In this document: positions 25,404 through 36,476 of the stretch, in pieces | How the letters are laid out: each line of letters opens with the position of its first letter | How positions within the stretch are numbered: the stretch's first letter is position 1 | DNA from: Novosphingobium sp. AAP83 | GTDB taxonomy: Bacteria; Pseudomonadota; Alphaproteobacteria; Sphingomonadales; Sphingomonadaceae | DNA: 64,000 nt | NCBI RefSeq assembly: GCF_001295795.1 | Contig: NZ_LJHY01000022.1 | Location: 186,001 to 250,000, forward strand | Direction: 5' to 3' | Program-made: the position numbers and the translations under genes | Notes under the pieces: generated by a model | The model's input: the letters and a program-made list of their open reading frames with translations, nothing else | What the model was told of the DNA's origin: nothing | The model's database searches: none

Positions 25404-28156
25404 TCTGGAGCGTTCTCACCGCCATCAGTTTCGGGAATGCCCGCTTCGCCCTCAACCTCGTCACCTGCTTCGGTGTCTTCGGCAAGGCGGACCGCGCTGA
25501 CAACGTGTTCGCTGCCGGCCACGCTAAACAGCCGCACGCCTGCCGAGCCACGGCCAATCACGCGCAACGAAGCCAAGGGCAGGCGGATTAGCTTGGCCTG
25601 ATCGGTTACCAGCATAAGCTGATCGGCCTGAACGGCAGGGAAGCTGGCGACCACCGGCCCGTTGCGGGCGATGTTATCAATATTGGTGATGCCTTGGCCA
25701 CCGCGACCGGTGCGGCGATATTCGAACGCCGAGGACAGCTTGCCATAGCCATTGGCGCAGACGGTAAGGATGAACTGCTCACGCTCCGCCATAACGGTGT
25801 AGCGCTCCTGATCGGCCATCTCGCCTTCCTTTTCACCCTTCCACGGGGCGAAGCGCAAGTATTCCTCACGCTCTTCAGGCGTGGCGCCGACGCGGTGGAG
25901 GATCGATAGCGAAATCACCTCGTCATCGCCCTTGAGCGTCATGCCGCGCACACCAGTGGAGGTGCGACTTGTGAATTCGCGCACTTCATCGCCGGCAAAG
26001 CGGATGGCCTTGCCCGCACGGGTGGCGAGCAGGACATCATCGCTGGCTTCGAGCAAGGCAACACCGATCAGGCGATCCACATTGGGCGCACCATCTTCAT
26101 CGGCATCAAACTTCATTGCGAACTTGCCGTTCGACGGGATGTTGGCAAACGCGTCCATCGAGTTGCGGCGCACGTTGCCCTTGGCGGTAGCGAACACGAC
26201 CGAGAGCTTGCCCCATTCGGCCTCATCCTCGGGCAGCGGCAGCACGGTTGCGATCGTCTCGTCCTTGTCGAGCGCCGGGAGCAGGTTGACCACCGGGCGA
26301 CCGCGCGTGGTCGGCCCGCCTTCGGGCAAACGCCAGACCTTCAGGCGATAGACTTTGCCTGCGGTCGAGAAGAACAGCACCGGTGTGTGGGTGCTGGTGA
26401 CGAACATCGTGCCGACAGCATCTTCTTCCTTGGTCGCCATGCCGCTGCGGCCTTTGCCGCCCCGGTTCTGCGCGCGGAAGGTGGAGAGCGGGGTGCGCTT
26501 GATATAGCCATCAAGCGTGATCGTGACGACCATGTCCTCACGTTCGATCAGGTCTTCGTCTTCGATGCCATCGGCGGCGGGCATGATTTCGGACACGCGC
26601 GGTGTGGCGTAGGCTTGGCGGACTTCGAGGAACTCCTCGCGCATCACGCCATAGAGCTTTACCCGGTCAGCCAGGATCGAGAGGAATTCGGTAATGGCAA
26701 TGGCCAGTCCTTCCAGTTCCCCACCGATATCATCGCGGCCCAGCGCGGTAAGTCGGTGCAGGCGCAGTTCAAGGATAGCGCGAACCTGGGTTTCAGACAG
26801 GCGATAGGTGGCGGCATCGGCCACCCCGATGTCTTCGATAGCCTCAACCAATTTGATATAGGGCGCGATTTCACCCATCGGCCATTCGCGCGCAATCAGC
26901 GTTTCGCGGGCAGCGGCGGGGTTGGGCGAGCCACGAATGATCCGCACGACTTCATCGAGGTTGGTCACCGCGATGACGAGACCAAGCAAGATATGCGCGC
27001 GATCGCGCGCCTTGTTCAATTCAAACTTGGTGCGGCGGGTGATCACTTCTTCGCGGAAACGCACGAAGGTTTCGATGATGTCCTTGAGGTTCAGAACCTC
27101 GGGACGGCCACCACGGATCGCCAGCATGTTGGCCGGGAAGCTCGATTGCGCAGGCGTGTTGCGCCAGATCTGGTTGAGCACGACTTCGGGCGTGGCGTCG
27201 CGTTTGAGTTCGATGACCACACGCACACCTTCGCGGCTCGATTCGTCGCGGATGTCCGAGACGCCTTCGATGCGCTTGTCCTTGGCGGCTTCCGCCAGCT
27301 TTTCGACCAGACCGGATTTACCGACCTGATAGGGAATCGAGGTGAGCACGATAGCGCGGCGATCACCACGGGTTTCTTCAACCTTGTGGCGTGCGCGCAT
27401 GATGATCGAACCGCGGCCCTCGTGGTACGCCTTGCGCGCGCCCGAAAGGCCGAGGATCAGCGGTGCTGTTGGGAAATCTGGCGCCGGGATGATCTGGATC
27501 AGCTCGTCGATCGTGATCAACGGGTTGTCCATATAGGCCAAGCAACCGTCGATCACTTCGCCAAGGTTGTGCGGCGGAATGTTGGTGGCCATGCCGACCG
27601 CGATGCCGCCAGCGCCATTGACCAACAGGTTGGGGAAGCGCGCGGGAAGGACTTGCGGTTCATGTTCCGAGCCATCGTAGTTCGGCGTGAAATCGACCGT
27701 GTCTTTTTCAATATCCGCCAGCAGCGAATCCGCCACTTTGGCCAAGCGCACTTCGGTGTAACGCATTGACGCCGGTGGATCGGGGTCCATCGAGCCAAAG
27801 TTGCCCTGACCATCGAGCAGCGGCAGGCGCATTGACCAGTCTTGCGTCATGCGCGCCAAAGCGTCGTAGATCGCGCTATCGCCATGCGGGTGATACTTGC
27901 CCATCGTATCGCCGACGATACGCGCCGATTTGCGATAGGCCTTGGTCGAGACGAAGCCGTTTTCGTGGCTGGTCCACAAGATGCGACGGTGAACCGGCTT
28001 CAAGCCATCGCGCACATCTGGCAGCGCACGGCTAACGATCACGCTCATCGCGTAATCGAGATAGCTGGTCTTCATTTCATCGACGATGTCGATCCGCTGG
28101 AATTCGCCTTCTGGCGCAGGGATTGGGGGGTCGATGATGGTGATATCGTCGCTCAC
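25400..28156 (-). CDS. gyrA: DNA gyrase subunit A
   Basis: 918 residues from GTG 28156. Breaks and rejoins DNA during ATP-driven supercoiling with GyrB. The catalytic tyrosine sits in [10 protein letters not shown] (about 125). The quinolone-resistance region [15 protein letters not shown] keeps Ser and Asp at the positions equivalent to E. coli Ser83 and Asp87, so it looks wild-type. The GyrA box appears as [10 protein letters not shown] (about 560), which supports gyrase rather than topoisomerase IV. The acidic C-terminal tail is rich in Glu/Asp/Gly. Followed by DUF952 in a four-base overlap. Confidence 0.97.
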   Translation of the reverse strand: MSDDITIIDPPIPAPEGEFQRIDIVDEMKTSYLDYAMSVIVSRALPDVRDGLKPVHRRILWTSHENGFVSTKAYRKSARIVGDTMGKYHPHGDSAIYDALARMTQDWSMRLPLLDGQGNFGSMDPDPPASMRYTEVRLAKVADSLLADIEKDTVDFTPNYDGSEHEPQVLPARFPNLLVNGAGGIAVGMATNIPPHNLGEVIDGCLAYMDNPLITIDELIQIIPAPDFPTAPLILGLSGARKAYHEGRGSIIMRARHKVEETRGDRRAIVLTSIPYQVGKSGLVEKLAEAAKDKRIEGVSDIRDESSREGVRVVIELKRDATPEVVLNQIWRNTPAQSSFPANMLAIRGGRPEVLNLKDIIETFVRFREEVITRRTKFELNKARDRAHILLGLVIAVTNLDEVVRIIRGSPNPAAARETLIAREWPMGEIAPYIKLVEAIEDIGVADAATYRLSETQVRAILELRLHRLTALGRDDIGGELEGLAIAITEFLSILADRVKLYGVMREEFLEVRQAYATPRVSEIMPAADGIEDEDLIEREDMVVTITLDGYIKRTPLSTFRAQNRGGKGRSGMATKEEDAVGTMFVTSTHTPVLFFSTAGKVYRLKVWRLPEGGPTTRGRPVVNLLPALDKDETIATVLPLPEDEAEWGKLSVVFATAKGNVRRNSMDAFANIPSNGKFAMKFDADEDGAPNVDRLIGVALLEASDDVLLATRAGKAIRFAGDEVREFTSRTSTGVRGMTLKGDDEVISLSILHRVGATPEEREEYLRFAPWKGEKEGEMADQERYTVMAEREQFILTVCANGYGKLSSAFEYRRTGRGGQGITNIDNIARNGPVVASFPAVQADQLMLVTDQAKLIRLPLASLRVIGRGSAGVRLFSVAGSEHVVSAVRLAEDTEAGDEVEGEAGIPETDGGENAPE

Positions 28157-28470
28157 TGTGGTGGCTTTTTCATTTTTGTTTCAAGGATGGGTCAAGGCTC
28201 TAGGCCAATTGACCGGTGATGACCAGCAACACAGGCAAGATGCCCCGGTTTTGGCACCGGTTTTCCACACTTGCGACGGATTGCCTGAATATTGGGGTGA
28301 GGAGCCATTCAATCACCGTTCAAACAGAAAAGGGTAGCGCTCACCCCGTTGCCAAGGTTAGAAATCCGCGCCACTAGCGGGTATAGCCAATGGTGAGAGG
28401 ACCACGGATGCTCACGGCGCAAGGCAGGGTCGCCCCGCCGCTGCATCCGGTCGAACAGGAGACGATTTTT
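28157..28470. other. Divergent intergenic region between gyrA and the TPR gene (314 bp)
   Basis: No coding frame that I trust; the plus-strand frame from 28390 that leads into the TPR gene lacks a ribosome site and would spoil its signal peptide. It must hold the gyrA promoter (minus) and the TPR gene promoter (plus), but I see no strong consensus pair. A short inverted pair CCGGTTTTGGCACCGG occurs near 28243-28260. Confidence 0.5.
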
Positions 28471-29796
28471 ATGCGTGCTACTTTTGGGTTGATTGGCAAG
28501 ACGGCGATGGCCCTCGTGCTCGCCACCAGCATCGGTGCAGGCGCGCTGACTGTGGGCTCCACGGCAGCGTTTGCAGCAGAAAAGAAGCCAAAGGAAGTTA
28601 AAGCGGCATACTCGAAAGAGTTTATTACAGCGGCAGGACCGATCCAGAAGACCGTGACCGCGCTTGATGAAGCCAAGAAGAAAGGCGCAACGCCGGAAGC
28701 CCAGAAGGCTTTGCTGGCCAGCGCAGGGGCTGAGCTAGCAGCAGCTGAAGCTACGATTTCGACACCACTTGACCGCATGGCCGCTGGTGGCTGGGCCGTG
28801 AGTATTGGTGGCGTTTTGAACGATATCGGCATGCGGCAGCGCGGCATGAAAAATATGCTCGACAGCGGGATGGTTCCCGAGGCTAGCGTGAACGATTATC
28901 AGTTCTACCTCGGCAACTTTGCCTATTCGAACAAGGATTTCCCGGTAGCGATTGCAGCGCTGACCACGGTCGTGCAGGCAAATTACAAGGACGATACCGC
29001 TGCGGAGCTTCTGGCTGACAGCTATTCCCAGCAAGGCCAGAATGCACAGGCGCTTGACGCGTTGCGCAACGCGCTGACAATGCGCAAGGCCGCTGGCGGC
29101 GTTGTGCCTGAAGCATGGTTCAAGCGCGCCAACGTGATCGCTTACAAGAACCGCCTTGGGCCGCAAGCCATCGAATGGTCAACGATGATGGTTGAAAATG
29201 ATCCTACCGCACTCAATTGGTTGGGCGCAGCCCAACTCGTGCGGGAATTCGGCACCTTCACCAATCAGGAATCGCTCGATCTTGGCCGGTTGCTATTGCG
29301 TTCGGGCGGCTTTCAGAACGATCCGAAGTATGTCGAGCGCGAGTATATCGAATACATCGAAGCTGCCGACCCCCGCCGTTTCCCCGGCGAAGTGCTCAAG
29401 GTTGCTGAAATCGGGGTAAAGGCAGGCGTATTGCGCGCCAACGACCCGTTCGTGGCCGATGCTATGGCCCAATCAAAGGGCCGTATCGCAGCAGACAAGG
29501 CTTCACTGCCAGCGCTGGACCGTGAAGCACGTGCGGGCAAAGATGGCCGTAGCGCTGTAGCCATGGCAGATGCTTACCTTTCGTACGATGAACCAGCCAA
29601 GGCTGAGGAAATGTACAAGATGGCAATCGAGAAGGGCAATATCGACAAGGATCGCGCGCTAACCCGTCTTGGCATCGCACAGGTTGATCAGGACAAGTTC
29701 GCGGATGCAAAGGCTACCTTTGCGCAGGTTGGTGGCGCCCGTGGATCGCTCGCGCGGCTGTGGTCAGCATTTGCGACCACGCAAGCGCGTCCGTAA
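28471..29796 (+). CDS. Exported TPR-repeat protein
   Basis: 441 residues from ATG 28471, preceded by ACAGGAGA. A classic signal peptide (MRATFGLIGKTAMALVLATS then ...TAAFAA before EKK, cleavage about 34) targets it to the periplasm. The remainder is alpha-helical and Ala-rich, with degenerate tetratricopeptide units, for example around 130-200 (YLGNFAYSNKDFPVAIAALT) and 370-420 (ADAYLSYDEPAKAEEMYKMA). TPR arrays are protein-binding scaffolds; no enzymatic motif. Monocistronic, with a terminator directly downstream. Partner unknown. Confidence 0.85.
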   Translation: MRATFGLIGKTAMALVLATSIGAGALTVGSTAAFAAEKKPKEVKAAYSKEFITAAGPIQKTVTALDEAKKKGATPEAQKALLASAGAELAAAEATISTPLDRMAAGGWAVSIGGVLNDIGMRQRGMKNMLDSGMVPEASVNDYQFYLGNFAYSNKDFPVAIAALTTVVQANYKDDTAAELLADSYSQQGQNAQALDALRNALTMRKAAGGVVPEAWFKRANVIAYKNRLGPQAIEWSTMMVENDPTALNWLGAAQLVREFGTFTNQESLDLGRLLLRSGGFQNDPKYVEREYIEYIEAADPRRFPGEVLKVAEIGVKAGVLRANDPFVADAMAQSKGRIAADKASLPALDREARAGKDGRSAVAMADAYLSYDEPAKAEEMYKMAIEKGNIDKDRALTRLGIAQVDQDKFADAKATFAQVGGARGSLARLWSAFATTQARP

Positions 29797-29815
29797 TTCA
29801 AAGCCTATGTAACGG

Positions 29816-29845
29816 AAAGGGCGGCCTGTGCGGGCCGCCCTTTTT
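29816..29845 (+). terminator. Rho-independent terminator of the TPR gene
   Basis: An 11-bp perfect stem (29816-29826 with 29833-29843, AAAGGGCGGCC/GGCCGCCCTTT) and 6-base loop, followed by T residues, 19 bp after the stop codon. It may also terminate the convergent carbonic anhydrase gene. Confidence 0.88.
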
Positions 29846-29864
29846 GTTCCTCGACGTTGCGGTT

Positions 29865-30518
29865 TTATCCAACCGACGCGAATTCGCCTGTTGTTTCATC
29901 AAGAATGTGCAGCAACCCGTCCGAAATAGCGAAATAAGCCCCACGCAAGCGGATTTTGCCGCTGGCTTCTTTGCTTTGCACGCATGGGAACGTACGCAAA
30001 TTGGCGAGACTTGCCCGAACACCAGCCAATTCCATTTCACGTTCTGCTTTACTGCCAGTCGCGCCGTGCGTGTGAACGACTTGTTCGCGTGCATCGTCGA
30101 GCAGGGAGATCCAGTCCGCGATGAAACCACCGTGGCCGGGCTCAGTGCCTTTGAGGCTTTGGTTGAGCGCCGCTTTGCAGCCGCCGCACAGACCATGGCC
30201 CATGACGACGATTTCTTTGATCTTTAGCACTTGCACCGCAAATTCAAGCGCGGCTGAAACGCCATGATGACCGGGAGTTGTTTCGAAAGGGGGCACCATG
30301 GCTGCGACATTGCGCACCACAAAAATCTCGCCGGGATCGACATCGAAAATCTGGGCGGGATCAACCCTGCTATCAGAGCAGGCAATGATCATTGCCGACG
30401 GTTCTTGACCGGTGTTAAGTTCTGCCCAGCGTTCAAGCTTTGGATGCCACGCGTTTTCACGAAAGCGGTGGTATCCGGCAATCAGCCGATCGAGTTCTGC
30501 TGAGGTATTCAGGTCCAT
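29865..30518 (-). CDS. Beta-class carbonic anhydrase
   Basis: 217 residues. Interconverts carbon dioxide and bicarbonate with a zinc ion. Zinc ligands and the catalytic dyad are visible: CSDSR (Cys47, Asp49, Arg51) and GHGLCGGC (His108, Cys111). No signal peptide, so cytoplasmic. The start ATG at 30518 is divergent from lipA, leaving a 66-bp gap to the chosen lipA start. Confidence 0.95.
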   Translation of the reverse strand: MDLNTSAELDRLIAGYHRFRENAWHPKLERWAELNTGQEPSAMIIACSDSRVDPAQIFDVDPGEIFVVRNVAAMVPPFETTPGHHGVSAALEFAVQVLKIKEIVVMGHGLCGGCKAALNQSLKGTEPGHGGFIADWISLLDDAREQVVHTHGATGSKAEREMELAGVRASLANLRTFPCVQSKEASGKIRLRGAYFAISDGLLHILDETTGEFASVG

Positions 30519-30584
30519 ACCTTATGCTTATGGGTGTATCGATTGGGTCTTTCAAGTGAATGCAGTTGCGCCTATCTGTTCGTG

Positions 30585-31523
30585 ATGAACGACTTAGCCA
30601 ACTCACCGGCCATCCAGCCGCAGCGTCAACGCAAGCCTGACTGGATTCGCGTTAAAGCCCCCACCAGCAAAGGCTACGGCGAAACGCGCAATTTAATGCG
30701 CGAATTGGGTCTCAACACAGTGTGTGAAGAGGCTGCTTGCCCCAATATCGGTGAATGCTGGACAAAAAAGCACGCCACAGTGATGATTCTGGGCGATGTA
30801 TGCACACGCGCCTGCGCATTCTGTAATGTGAAGACCGGCATGCCCCGCGCGGTTGACCCGCTGGAGCCGATGAACGTGGCTACAGCGGCAGCAAAGCTGG
30901 GCCTCACCCATATCGTGATCACCTCGGTTGACCGGGATGATTTGCCCGATGGCGGTGCTGGCCACTTTGTCAAAGTCATCAAGGCGCTGCGCGAAACCAC
31001 GCCGGATACGACGATTGAGATTCTCACGCCCGATTTTCGGAACAAGATGGAAGCGGCGGTTGAAGCCATCGTCGATGCAGGGCCTGATGTTTACAATCAC
31101 AATCTGGAAACTGTGCCGCGCCTTTATCCAACCATCCGCCCAGGCGCGCGATACTATGCCTCGCTGCGCCTGCTGGAACAGGTCAAACGCCACAATCCGC
31201 ACATCTTCACCAAATCGGGCATCATGCTGGGCTTGGGCGAGCAGCGGCTTGAAGTGCATCAGGTGATGGACGACATGCGTTCGGCACAGATCGATTTCCT
31301 GACAATGGGGCAATATCTGCAACCGACCCCCAAGCACGCCAAAGTGATGGAGTTCGTCACGCCAAAGGCATTCGACGCTTTTGGCTCGATCGCGCGTGCC
31401 AAGGGCTTCTTGCAAGTTGCCGCTACGCCGCTCACCCGGTCGAGCTACCATGCAGGCGACGATTTCCGGCAAATGCGGGCGGCGCGCGAAGCGCAGCTTG
31501 CCAAAGCGGCATCCAAGGCCTGA
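30585..31523 (+). CDS. lipA: Lipoyl synthase
   Basis: Radical-SAM enzyme that inserts two sulfurs into protein-bound octanoyl groups, making the cofactor of PDH E2 and the lipoylated E1 beta encoded nearby. 312 residues from ATG 30585; the frame is open to 30534 but those residues are not family-like. Both iron-sulfur sites are present: the auxiliary cluster [12 protein letters not shown] (Cys47, 52, 58) and the SAM cluster CTRACAFC (Cys73, 77, 80). First gene of a plus-strand pair with ratA-like. Confidence 0.97.
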   Translation: MNDLANSPAIQPQRQRKPDWIRVKAPTSKGYGETRNLMRELGLNTVCEEAACPNIGECWTKKHATVMILGDVCTRACAFCNVKTGMPRAVDPLEPMNVATAAAKLGLTHIVITSVDRDDLPDGGAGHFVKVIKALRETTPDTTIEILTPDFRNKMEAAVEAIVDAGPDVYNHNLETVPRLYPTIRPGARYYASLRLLEQVKRHNPHIFTKSGIMLGLGEQRLEVHQVMDDMRSAQIDFLTMGQYLQPTPKHAKVMEFVTPKAFDAFGSIARAKGFLQVAATPLTRSSYHAGDDFRQMRAAREAQLAKAASKA

Positions 31524-31541
31524 GGCAAAGGACCGCTACTC

Positions 31542-32003
31542 TTGCCGCATATCGCTGAAACCCGTGAACTGCCGTGGTCGGCCGAACAGATGTACGATCT
31601 GGTTGCAGACGTGCGGCGCTATGCCGAATTTCTGCCGTGGGTTGTGGCAACGCGGATCAAGTCTGATGACGAGACGGTGATGATCGCCGATATGCTGGTT
31701 GGCTTCAGCGCATTGCGGGAAAAGTTTACGTCACGCGTGCTGAAAGACCGTAACCGGTCGATCAAGGTGGAATATCTTGAAGGCCCGTTAAAGAACCTTG
31801 CGAACGACTGGACCTTTACCCCCGCACAAGGCGGTGGGTGCCGCATCGATTTCTCAGTCGATTTCGCGTTTCGCAATGCGATCTTTGAAAAGCTGGCAGG
31901 GCAATACCTTGATAGCGCGTTTCGCAAAATGGTGGCGGCGTTCGAAAAGCGCGCGCTACAGCTTTACGGTAGCAGCAGTTCCAACGCCACCAGCGTTGCC
32001 TGA
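31542..32003 (+). CDS. RatA/COQ10-like START-domain protein
   Basis: 153 residues from TTG 31542, with a GAGGCAAAGGA site upstream and 18 bp after the lipA stop. The sequence ETRELPWSAEQMYDLVADV (about 6-24) and the C-terminal AFRKMVAAFEKRA match the RatA/COQ10 family, which binds hydrophobic ligands; eukaryotic COQ10 assists ubiquinone function, and E. coli RatA was described as a ribosome-association toxin. In alphaproteobacteria next to lipA the quinone-binding role is the likelier reading. Its 3' end overlaps the convergent cinA gene by 40 bp. Confidence 0.88.
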   Translation: MPHIAETRELPWSAEQMYDLVADVRRYAEFLPWVVATRIKSDDETVMIADMLVGFSALREKFTSRVLKDRNRSIKVEYLEGPLKNLANDWTFTPAQGGGCRIDFSVDFAFRNAIFEKLAGQYLDSAFRKMVAAFEKRALQLYGSSSSNATSVA

Positions 32004-32467
32004 TAGCGCACATCGGCCCGGGTTATCGCGTTTTCGAACAACTTGAGTTCTGCGTTTGTGGCCTCAGGATCTTCGCCGCGCTTGGCACAGGCAAACACCA
32101 CAGTCCCGACAGGCTTTTGCTCAGAGCCACCATCCGGCCCGGCAACGCCGGTAATCGCAACGGCAACATCGGCACCCGATTTCTTCAGCGCACCTTGGGC
32201 CATCGACCACGCAACGGCTATGGAAACAGCGCCAAACGTATCAATAACATCCTCAGACACGCCAAGAAGCTGGACCTTGGCCTCGTTTGAATACGTGACA
32301 AACCCACGGTCAAGCACGGCGGAGCTGCCCGGCACTTCGGTCAACGCTGCGGCAACCAGACCGCCTGTACAGCTTTCTGCTACAGCCAGTTTGCGGCCAA
32401 TGGCAGCGTTTTCCTCGATTACACGGCGCGCAAGGATGCCAATTTCGGCGGGAAGAATACTATCCAT
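31964..32467 (-). CDS. CinA-family nicotinamide-nucleotide amidase (PncC domain)
   Basis: 167 residues corresponding to the C-terminal CinA domain only; the N-terminal molybdopterin-like half is absent, as in stand-alone PncC proteins. Motifs: LAVAESCTGGLVAAALTEVP (about 29-48) and ITGVAGPDGG (about 105-114). Expected to deamidate nicotinamide mononucleotide in NAD recycling. It lies 4 bp after the secreted-protein gene, so is probably in an operon with it and ispDF. Overlaps the end of the convergent ratA-like gene. Confidence 0.93.
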   Translation of the reverse strand: MDSILPAEIGILARRVIEENAAIGRKLAVAESCTGGLVAAALTEVPGSSAVLDRGFVTYSNEAKVQLLGVSEDVIDTFGAVSIAVAWSMAQGALKKSGADVAVAITGVAGPDGGSEQKPVGTVVFACAKRGEDPEATNAELKLFENAITRADVRYQATLVALELLLP

Positions 32468-32471
32468 GATG

Positions 32472-33023
32472 TTAGTTTGCAGCCTTGCAAATCGGTAGAG
32501 ACGCCGGCTTGCCGTTCTTCGGCTTGTCTGCGAGCACTACGACAAATGTGATCAGCTCCGCGGTGTTTTCGGCCGGAAGCGGGGAAAGGATACGTACGCC
32601 GCGTTCAATGGCGGTACACTGGGTAGGCTTTATTTCGCCGCCTACCAACTCGGAAACCATCGCCTCGACAAAAGGTTGCAGCGCGGCGTCTGGTAAGGCC
32701 TTCAAAGTCTCATTCATTGATGCATCTTTGGTACCGCCAAGCTTCAGAAAAGCGTTTTTGGCGATTGGCCAATTCGTGTCCTTCCGGGCAGAATACTGAC
32801 CTGCAAATGCCGTTCCCCGTGTCGCGAAAAATCCGCTTGGTGATAGATGCGGTTTACACGCCTTCATGGTGCCAGTGATTACCGAGGGCAGGGCATAGCC
32901 CACCAGGCCGCTGACCTCTGTCTCTGTCAGGCAATTGTCTGCATTGGCAGCGGCATAAGCAATTTGACCCTGCACAAGAGCCACAGCAGCGCCAAGGATG
33001 AAGACTGTCCGGGATATTTCCAT
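32472..33023 (-). CDS. Secreted protein of unknown function
   Basis: 183 residues from ATG 33023, with a GAGGAG site upstream; GTG at 33026 is the alternative. An N-terminal signal peptide (SRTVFILGAAVALVQGQIAYA, cleavage about 24) is followed by a small soluble domain with four cysteines (in NADNCLTE, MKACKP, TQCTAI and PICK), suggesting two disulfides in the periplasm. No family recognised. It sits between ispDF (18-bp gap) and cinA (4-bp gap). Confidence 0.75.
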   Translation of the reverse strand: MEISRTVFILGAAVALVQGQIAYAAANADNCLTETEVSGLVGYALPSVITGTMKACKPHLSPSGFFATRGTAFAGQYSARKDTNWPIAKNAFLKLGGTKDASMNETLKALPDAALQPFVEAMVSELVGGEIKPTQCTAIERGVRILSPLPAENTAELITFVVVLADKPKNGKPASLPICKAAN

Positions 33024-33041
33024 CACTCCACTCCTCGACGA

Positions 33042-34202
33042 TCAATTTGCATATATCGTGACAACAGCCTGCGCTGCGATCCCTTCACCACGTCCCGTTA
33101 GCCCAAGGCGTTCGGTAGTCGTCGCCTTGACCGAGACAGCGCTCAAGTCAATCCCGAGAATCCGGGCAAGAGCATGGCGCATAGCCAACTTGTGTGGTCC
33201 GATCTTTGGCGCCTCGCAGATGATTGTGATGTCAACATTGGCAATGCCATAACCTGCCGAAGCGACAAGCTGGCCGGCATGGGCCAGAAACCGGTCTGAC
33301 GATGCGCCCTTCCATTGCGGATCGGAGGGCGGGAAGTGATCGCCGATATCGCCTGCTGCAATCGCGCCAAGCAAAGCGTCGACCAGAGCGTGTATCGCAA
33401 CGTCGGCATCGGAGTGGCCCGATAGTCCTTTGCTGTGTGGCACTTTGACGCCGCACAGCCACAAGTCTTCGCCTTCGACAAGCCGGTGGACATCAAAGCC
33501 CATACCGGTGCGGGGAGGGCGGTTCATGGGAGACTCCTGTAAATCGGCAGCGAATGTCACCTTGCGCAAGTTTTCATCGCCCGGGGTTAACCTGACCTGC
33601 ATTCCGGCGGCGACCGCAACTTGCGCATCATCACCTGCATCGGGCCCGTCACTCCACGCGCGATGTGCGTTAAGGATTGCAGCGAAATTGAATCCCTGCG
33701 GGGTCTGTACGCGGTACAATTCATCGCGCGCCACGGTTTCAGCCCGGAAGCCTGAAGTTCCGCGCACCACGCTATCGACCACCGGCAGAACCGGGATAGC
33801 CGCAGCGTCCGTCTCAAGAGCCGCCAGAAGCCCGTCGATCACCGCGTGCGTCAGGAGCGGACGTGCCGCGTCATGAATAAGCACCACATCCGGTGCATCA
33901 TGTTCGAGGGCTTCGAGCGCCAGTTTTACGGATGCCTGACGGGTTGCCCCGCCCTGCACGAATTGAACACCGGAAATGCCGCTCACACAAGCAGCTGCAA
34001 CATCGTTCCAACCTTCGGGAATAGCGATGATGATGGGGGCAATGCCGGCCGCAGCCAAAGCCTCAACCGAATGGCGAACCAATGGTTTGCCGCGCCACAT
34101 GACGAACTGTTTAGGCACATCGCCGCCAGTACGAAGGCCCTTGCCTGCCGCCACGACGACGGCTGCAACATGCGCGGCACCGGGATGTTTGGATATATCC
34201 AT
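33042..34202 (-). CDS. ispDF: Bifunctional IspD/IspF isoprenoid enzyme
   Basis: 386 residues. Residues 1 to about 225 are IspD (2-C-methyl-D-erythritol 4-phosphate cytidylyltransferase): VVAAGKGLRTGGDVPKQF nucleotide loop and HDAARPLL. Residues about 230-386 are IspF (MEcPP synthase): MGFDVHRL with the zinc ligands Asp and His, GLSGHSDADV and TTERLGLTGRGEGI. The fusion is common in alphaproteobacteria and covers two non-consecutive steps of the MEP pathway. Divergent from dusB across a 100-bp gap. Confidence 0.96.
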   Translation of the reverse strand: MDISKHPGAAHVAAVVVAAGKGLRTGGDVPKQFVMWRGKPLVRHSVEALAAAGIAPIIIAIPEGWNDVAAACVSGISGVQFVQGGATRQASVKLALEALEHDAPDVVLIHDAARPLLTHAVIDGLLAALETDAAAIPVLPVVDSVVRGTSGFRAETVARDELYRVQTPQGFNFAAILNAHRAWSDGPDAGDDAQVAVAAGMQVRLTPGDENLRKVTFAADLQESPMNRPPRTGMGFDVHRLVEGEDLWLCGVKVPHSKGLSGHSDADVAIHALVDALLGAIAAGDIGDHFPPSDPQWKGASSDRFLAHAGQLVASAGYGIANVDITIICEAPKIGPHKLAMRHALARILGIDLSAVSVKATTTERLGLTGRGEGIAAQAVVTIYAN

Positions 34203-34302
34203 CTTGCGCGCCTCTACCAGCGCTTGGCCTTCAGGAGCAACAGTCTTGCTGTTTGTCTGGTGATGGATTAAACGGATGCCTGTTTTTTAGGCAGATTACC
34301 GT

Positions 34303-35358
34303 ATGTCCGACGTTTCCGTTCCGCCGCAACTCAAGCCGATCAAAGTTGGCCCCGTCAATGTCGATTGGCCGGTGGTGCTGGCGCCGATGACGGGCGTGTC
34401 AGACTTGCCGTTCCGCACCATCGTGCGCCGCTTTGGCTCAGGGTTGAATGTAACCGAGATGATTGCCAGCCCGGCTGCGATCCGCGAAACGCGCCAATCG
34501 ATCCAGAAAGCAGCATGGCACCCGACCGAAGAACCGGTGTCGATGCAGCTCGTCGGCTGCGATCCGGTGCAAATGGCAGAAGCGGCCAAGTTGTCTGAGG
34601 ACAAGGGTGCGGCCATTATCGACATCAATATGGGCTGCCCGGTGCGCAAAGTCGTCAACGGCGATGCAGGTTCTGCACTGATGCGCGATATTCCGCTGGC
34701 CACACGACTGATCGAAGCCACCGTCAAAGCCGTGAGCGTGCCGGTCACCGTCAAGATGCGCATGGGATGGTGCCATGATAGCCTGAACGCGCCGGAACTG
34801 GCGCGGATTGCCGAAGATCTGGGCGCCAAAATGATCACTGTGCATGGGCGCACGCGCAATCAGTTGTACAAAGGCAATGCCGATTGGGCATTTGTGCGGC
34901 GGGTAAAAGAGGCTGTTTCGCTGCCGGTTTTGGTCAATGGTGACATTTGCACGATCGAGGATGTGGCCACTGCCATTGATCAAAGCGGAGCAGATGGTGT
35001 GATGATCGGGCGCGGATCTTACGGACGTCCGTGGTTGCTGGGGCAAATGATGCACTGGCTGCAAACCGGAGAGCGGTTGGCCGATCCGACTTTAGCCGAA
35101 CAATATGCCCTTATTATCGAGCACTACCATGCAATGCAGGCGCATTACGGCACGGTGACCGGCGTAAACATGGCGCGTAAGCACCTTGGTTGGTACACCA
35201 AAGGCCTGCACGGCTCGGCTGATTTCCGCAACAAGGTGAACTTTATTGATGATCCGGATGCGGTCATCGCCAGCCTTGCCGATTTCTATGGCCGCGCCAT
35301 CGAGCATCAACTTGCGCATGGTGTTGATACTTCAGCGGACCAGCGCGCAGCAGCATGA
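34303..35358 (+). CDS. dusB: tRNA-dihydrouridine synthase B
   Basis: 351 residues, FMN-dependent reductase of uridines in tRNA (NifR3 branch). Motifs: [14 protein letters not shown] (about 24-37), [10 protein letters not shown] (about 107-116, with the catalytic Cys) and [12 protein letters not shown] (about 180-191). Its stop overlaps the ntrB ATG (ATGA at 35355-35358), the typical nifR3-ntrB-ntrC order of alphaproteobacteria. Confidence 0.95.
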   Translation: MSDVSVPPQLKPIKVGPVNVDWPVVLAPMTGVSDLPFRTIVRRFGSGLNVTEMIASPAAIRETRQSIQKAAWHPTEEPVSMQLVGCDPVQMAEAAKLSEDKGAAIIDINMGCPVRKVVNGDAGSALMRDIPLATRLIEATVKAVSVPVTVKMRMGWCHDSLNAPELARIAEDLGAKMITVHGRTRNQLYKGNADWAFVRRVKEAVSLPVLVNGDICTIEDVATAIDQSGADGVMIGRGSYGRPWLLGQMMHWLQTGERLADPTLAEQYALIIEHYHAMQAHYGTVTGVNMARKHLGWYTKGLHGSADFRNKVNFIDDPDAVIASLADFYGRAIEHQLAHGVDTSADQRAAA

Positions 35359-36476
35359 TAACACCCCCGGATTGGCGCAAACAGGAACAGACACAAAAGC
35401 CCGATCCAAAGCGCGTTGTGGCCAGTCTGCCGCTGGCGTTGCTGCAACTGGACCCGGATCTGATCGTTGCTGCGGTTAATCCTGCGGCTGAGCAATTGAT
35501 GGGGCAAGGCGCCCGCCGCCTGATTGGCAAATCGGTGGCAGAACTGTTTGAATTTGATGAGCCGCTGATCCTTGGCCGATTGGCTGAGGGCGAAGCGCAA
35601 TTGTTTGCGCGCGGTGTTCGCGTCCAGATTCGCGGTCACGCGCCGCGTCGCTTCGATGTAATGACCAGCCCGGTCAATTATTGCCCGGGCTGGCAATTGC
35701 TGATGCTGCACGAAGGCGTCGGTGTGGAAGCTTTATCCGGCGATGGCCGGGGGGCTGGCGGGGGCGAAGGGATCGCCTTGCGCGCGCCAGAAGTGCTGGC
35801 ACATGAAATCAAGAACCCCTTGGCCGGTATTCGGGGGGCCGCGCAGTTGCTCGACCGCAAGCTGTCCGAGCGTGACCGCGCGATGACCGGTTTGATCATG
35901 GCGGAGGTTGATCGCATCGCCAAACTTATCGATCAGATGCAATCGCTCTCGCGCCGCCGGATGGAGCCCGCGCAATCCTGCAATTTGCATGAAGCCGTCC
36001 GGCGTGCGCAGGCAGTAATTGCCGCAGGATCGCCTGAACCCGTGGCGATTGAAGAGGAGTTTGATCCCTCCCTCCCGCCAATCATGGCAAATCCCGATTC
36101 GCTGGTACAGGTGCTGCTCAATTTGATGAGCAACGGGCGCGAGGCCTGTCAGGGGCAGCCAGCGCCACGCATTGTAGTGCGCACACGCTTTGCCAGCGGG
36201 ATCCTGCTGCACGCAGGACCGGGTGGTTTACCGCTGCGGTTGCCGATTGAAGTGCGGGTGTCAGACAATGGTCACGGCATTGACCCAGCCTTGCGCGATC
36301 ATATCTTTGAACCTTTTGTGACGGGCAAGAAGTTTGGGCAAGGGCTGGGACTGGCGTTGGTTCAGAAGCTGGTCCGCGAAATGAACGGTCGCATCACCCA
36401 TGATCGCGATGAAGTGGGCGGGTTAACCCACTTCCGCATTCATCTTCCGGTAGCTGGATCGGTTCCAACGCTATGA
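35355..36476 (+). CDS. ntrB: Nitrogen-regulation sensor kinase NtrB
   Basis: 373 residues. An N-terminal PAS-like domain (about 22-120) is followed by a DHp helix with the phosphorylated His in [19 protein letters not shown] (His150), an N box [11 protein letters not shown] and G boxes DNGHGID and [13 protein letters not shown]. No transmembrane segment: a cytoplasmic kinase/phosphatase that controls NtrC, normally through PII. A Gly-rich stretch (about 129-139) links PAS and DHp. Overlaps both neighbours by four bases. Confidence 0.95.
   Translation: MITPPDWRKQEQTQKPDPKRVVASLPLALLQLDPDLIVAAVNPAAEQLMGQGARRLIGKSVAELFEFDEPLILGRLAEGEAQLFARGVRVQIRGHAPRRFDVMTSPVNYCPGWQLLMLHEGVGVEALSGDGRGAGGGEGIALRAPEVLAHEIKNPLAGIRGAAQLLDRKLSERDRAMTGLIMAEVDRIAKLIDQMQSLSRRRMEPAQSCNLHEAVRRAQAVIAAGSPEPVAIEEEFDPSLPPIMANPDSLVQVLLNLMSNGREACQGQPAPRIVVRTRFASGILLHAGPGGLPLRLPIEVRVSDNGHGIDPALRDHIFEPFVTGKKFGQGLGLALVQKLVREMNGRITHDRDEVGGLTHFRIHLPVAGSVPTL

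Noticed and set aside
26387-27769. 460-codon antisense frame over gyrA
   Set aside because: Lies entirely inside the strongly conserved gyrA coding region; no recognisable domain and no ribosome site.
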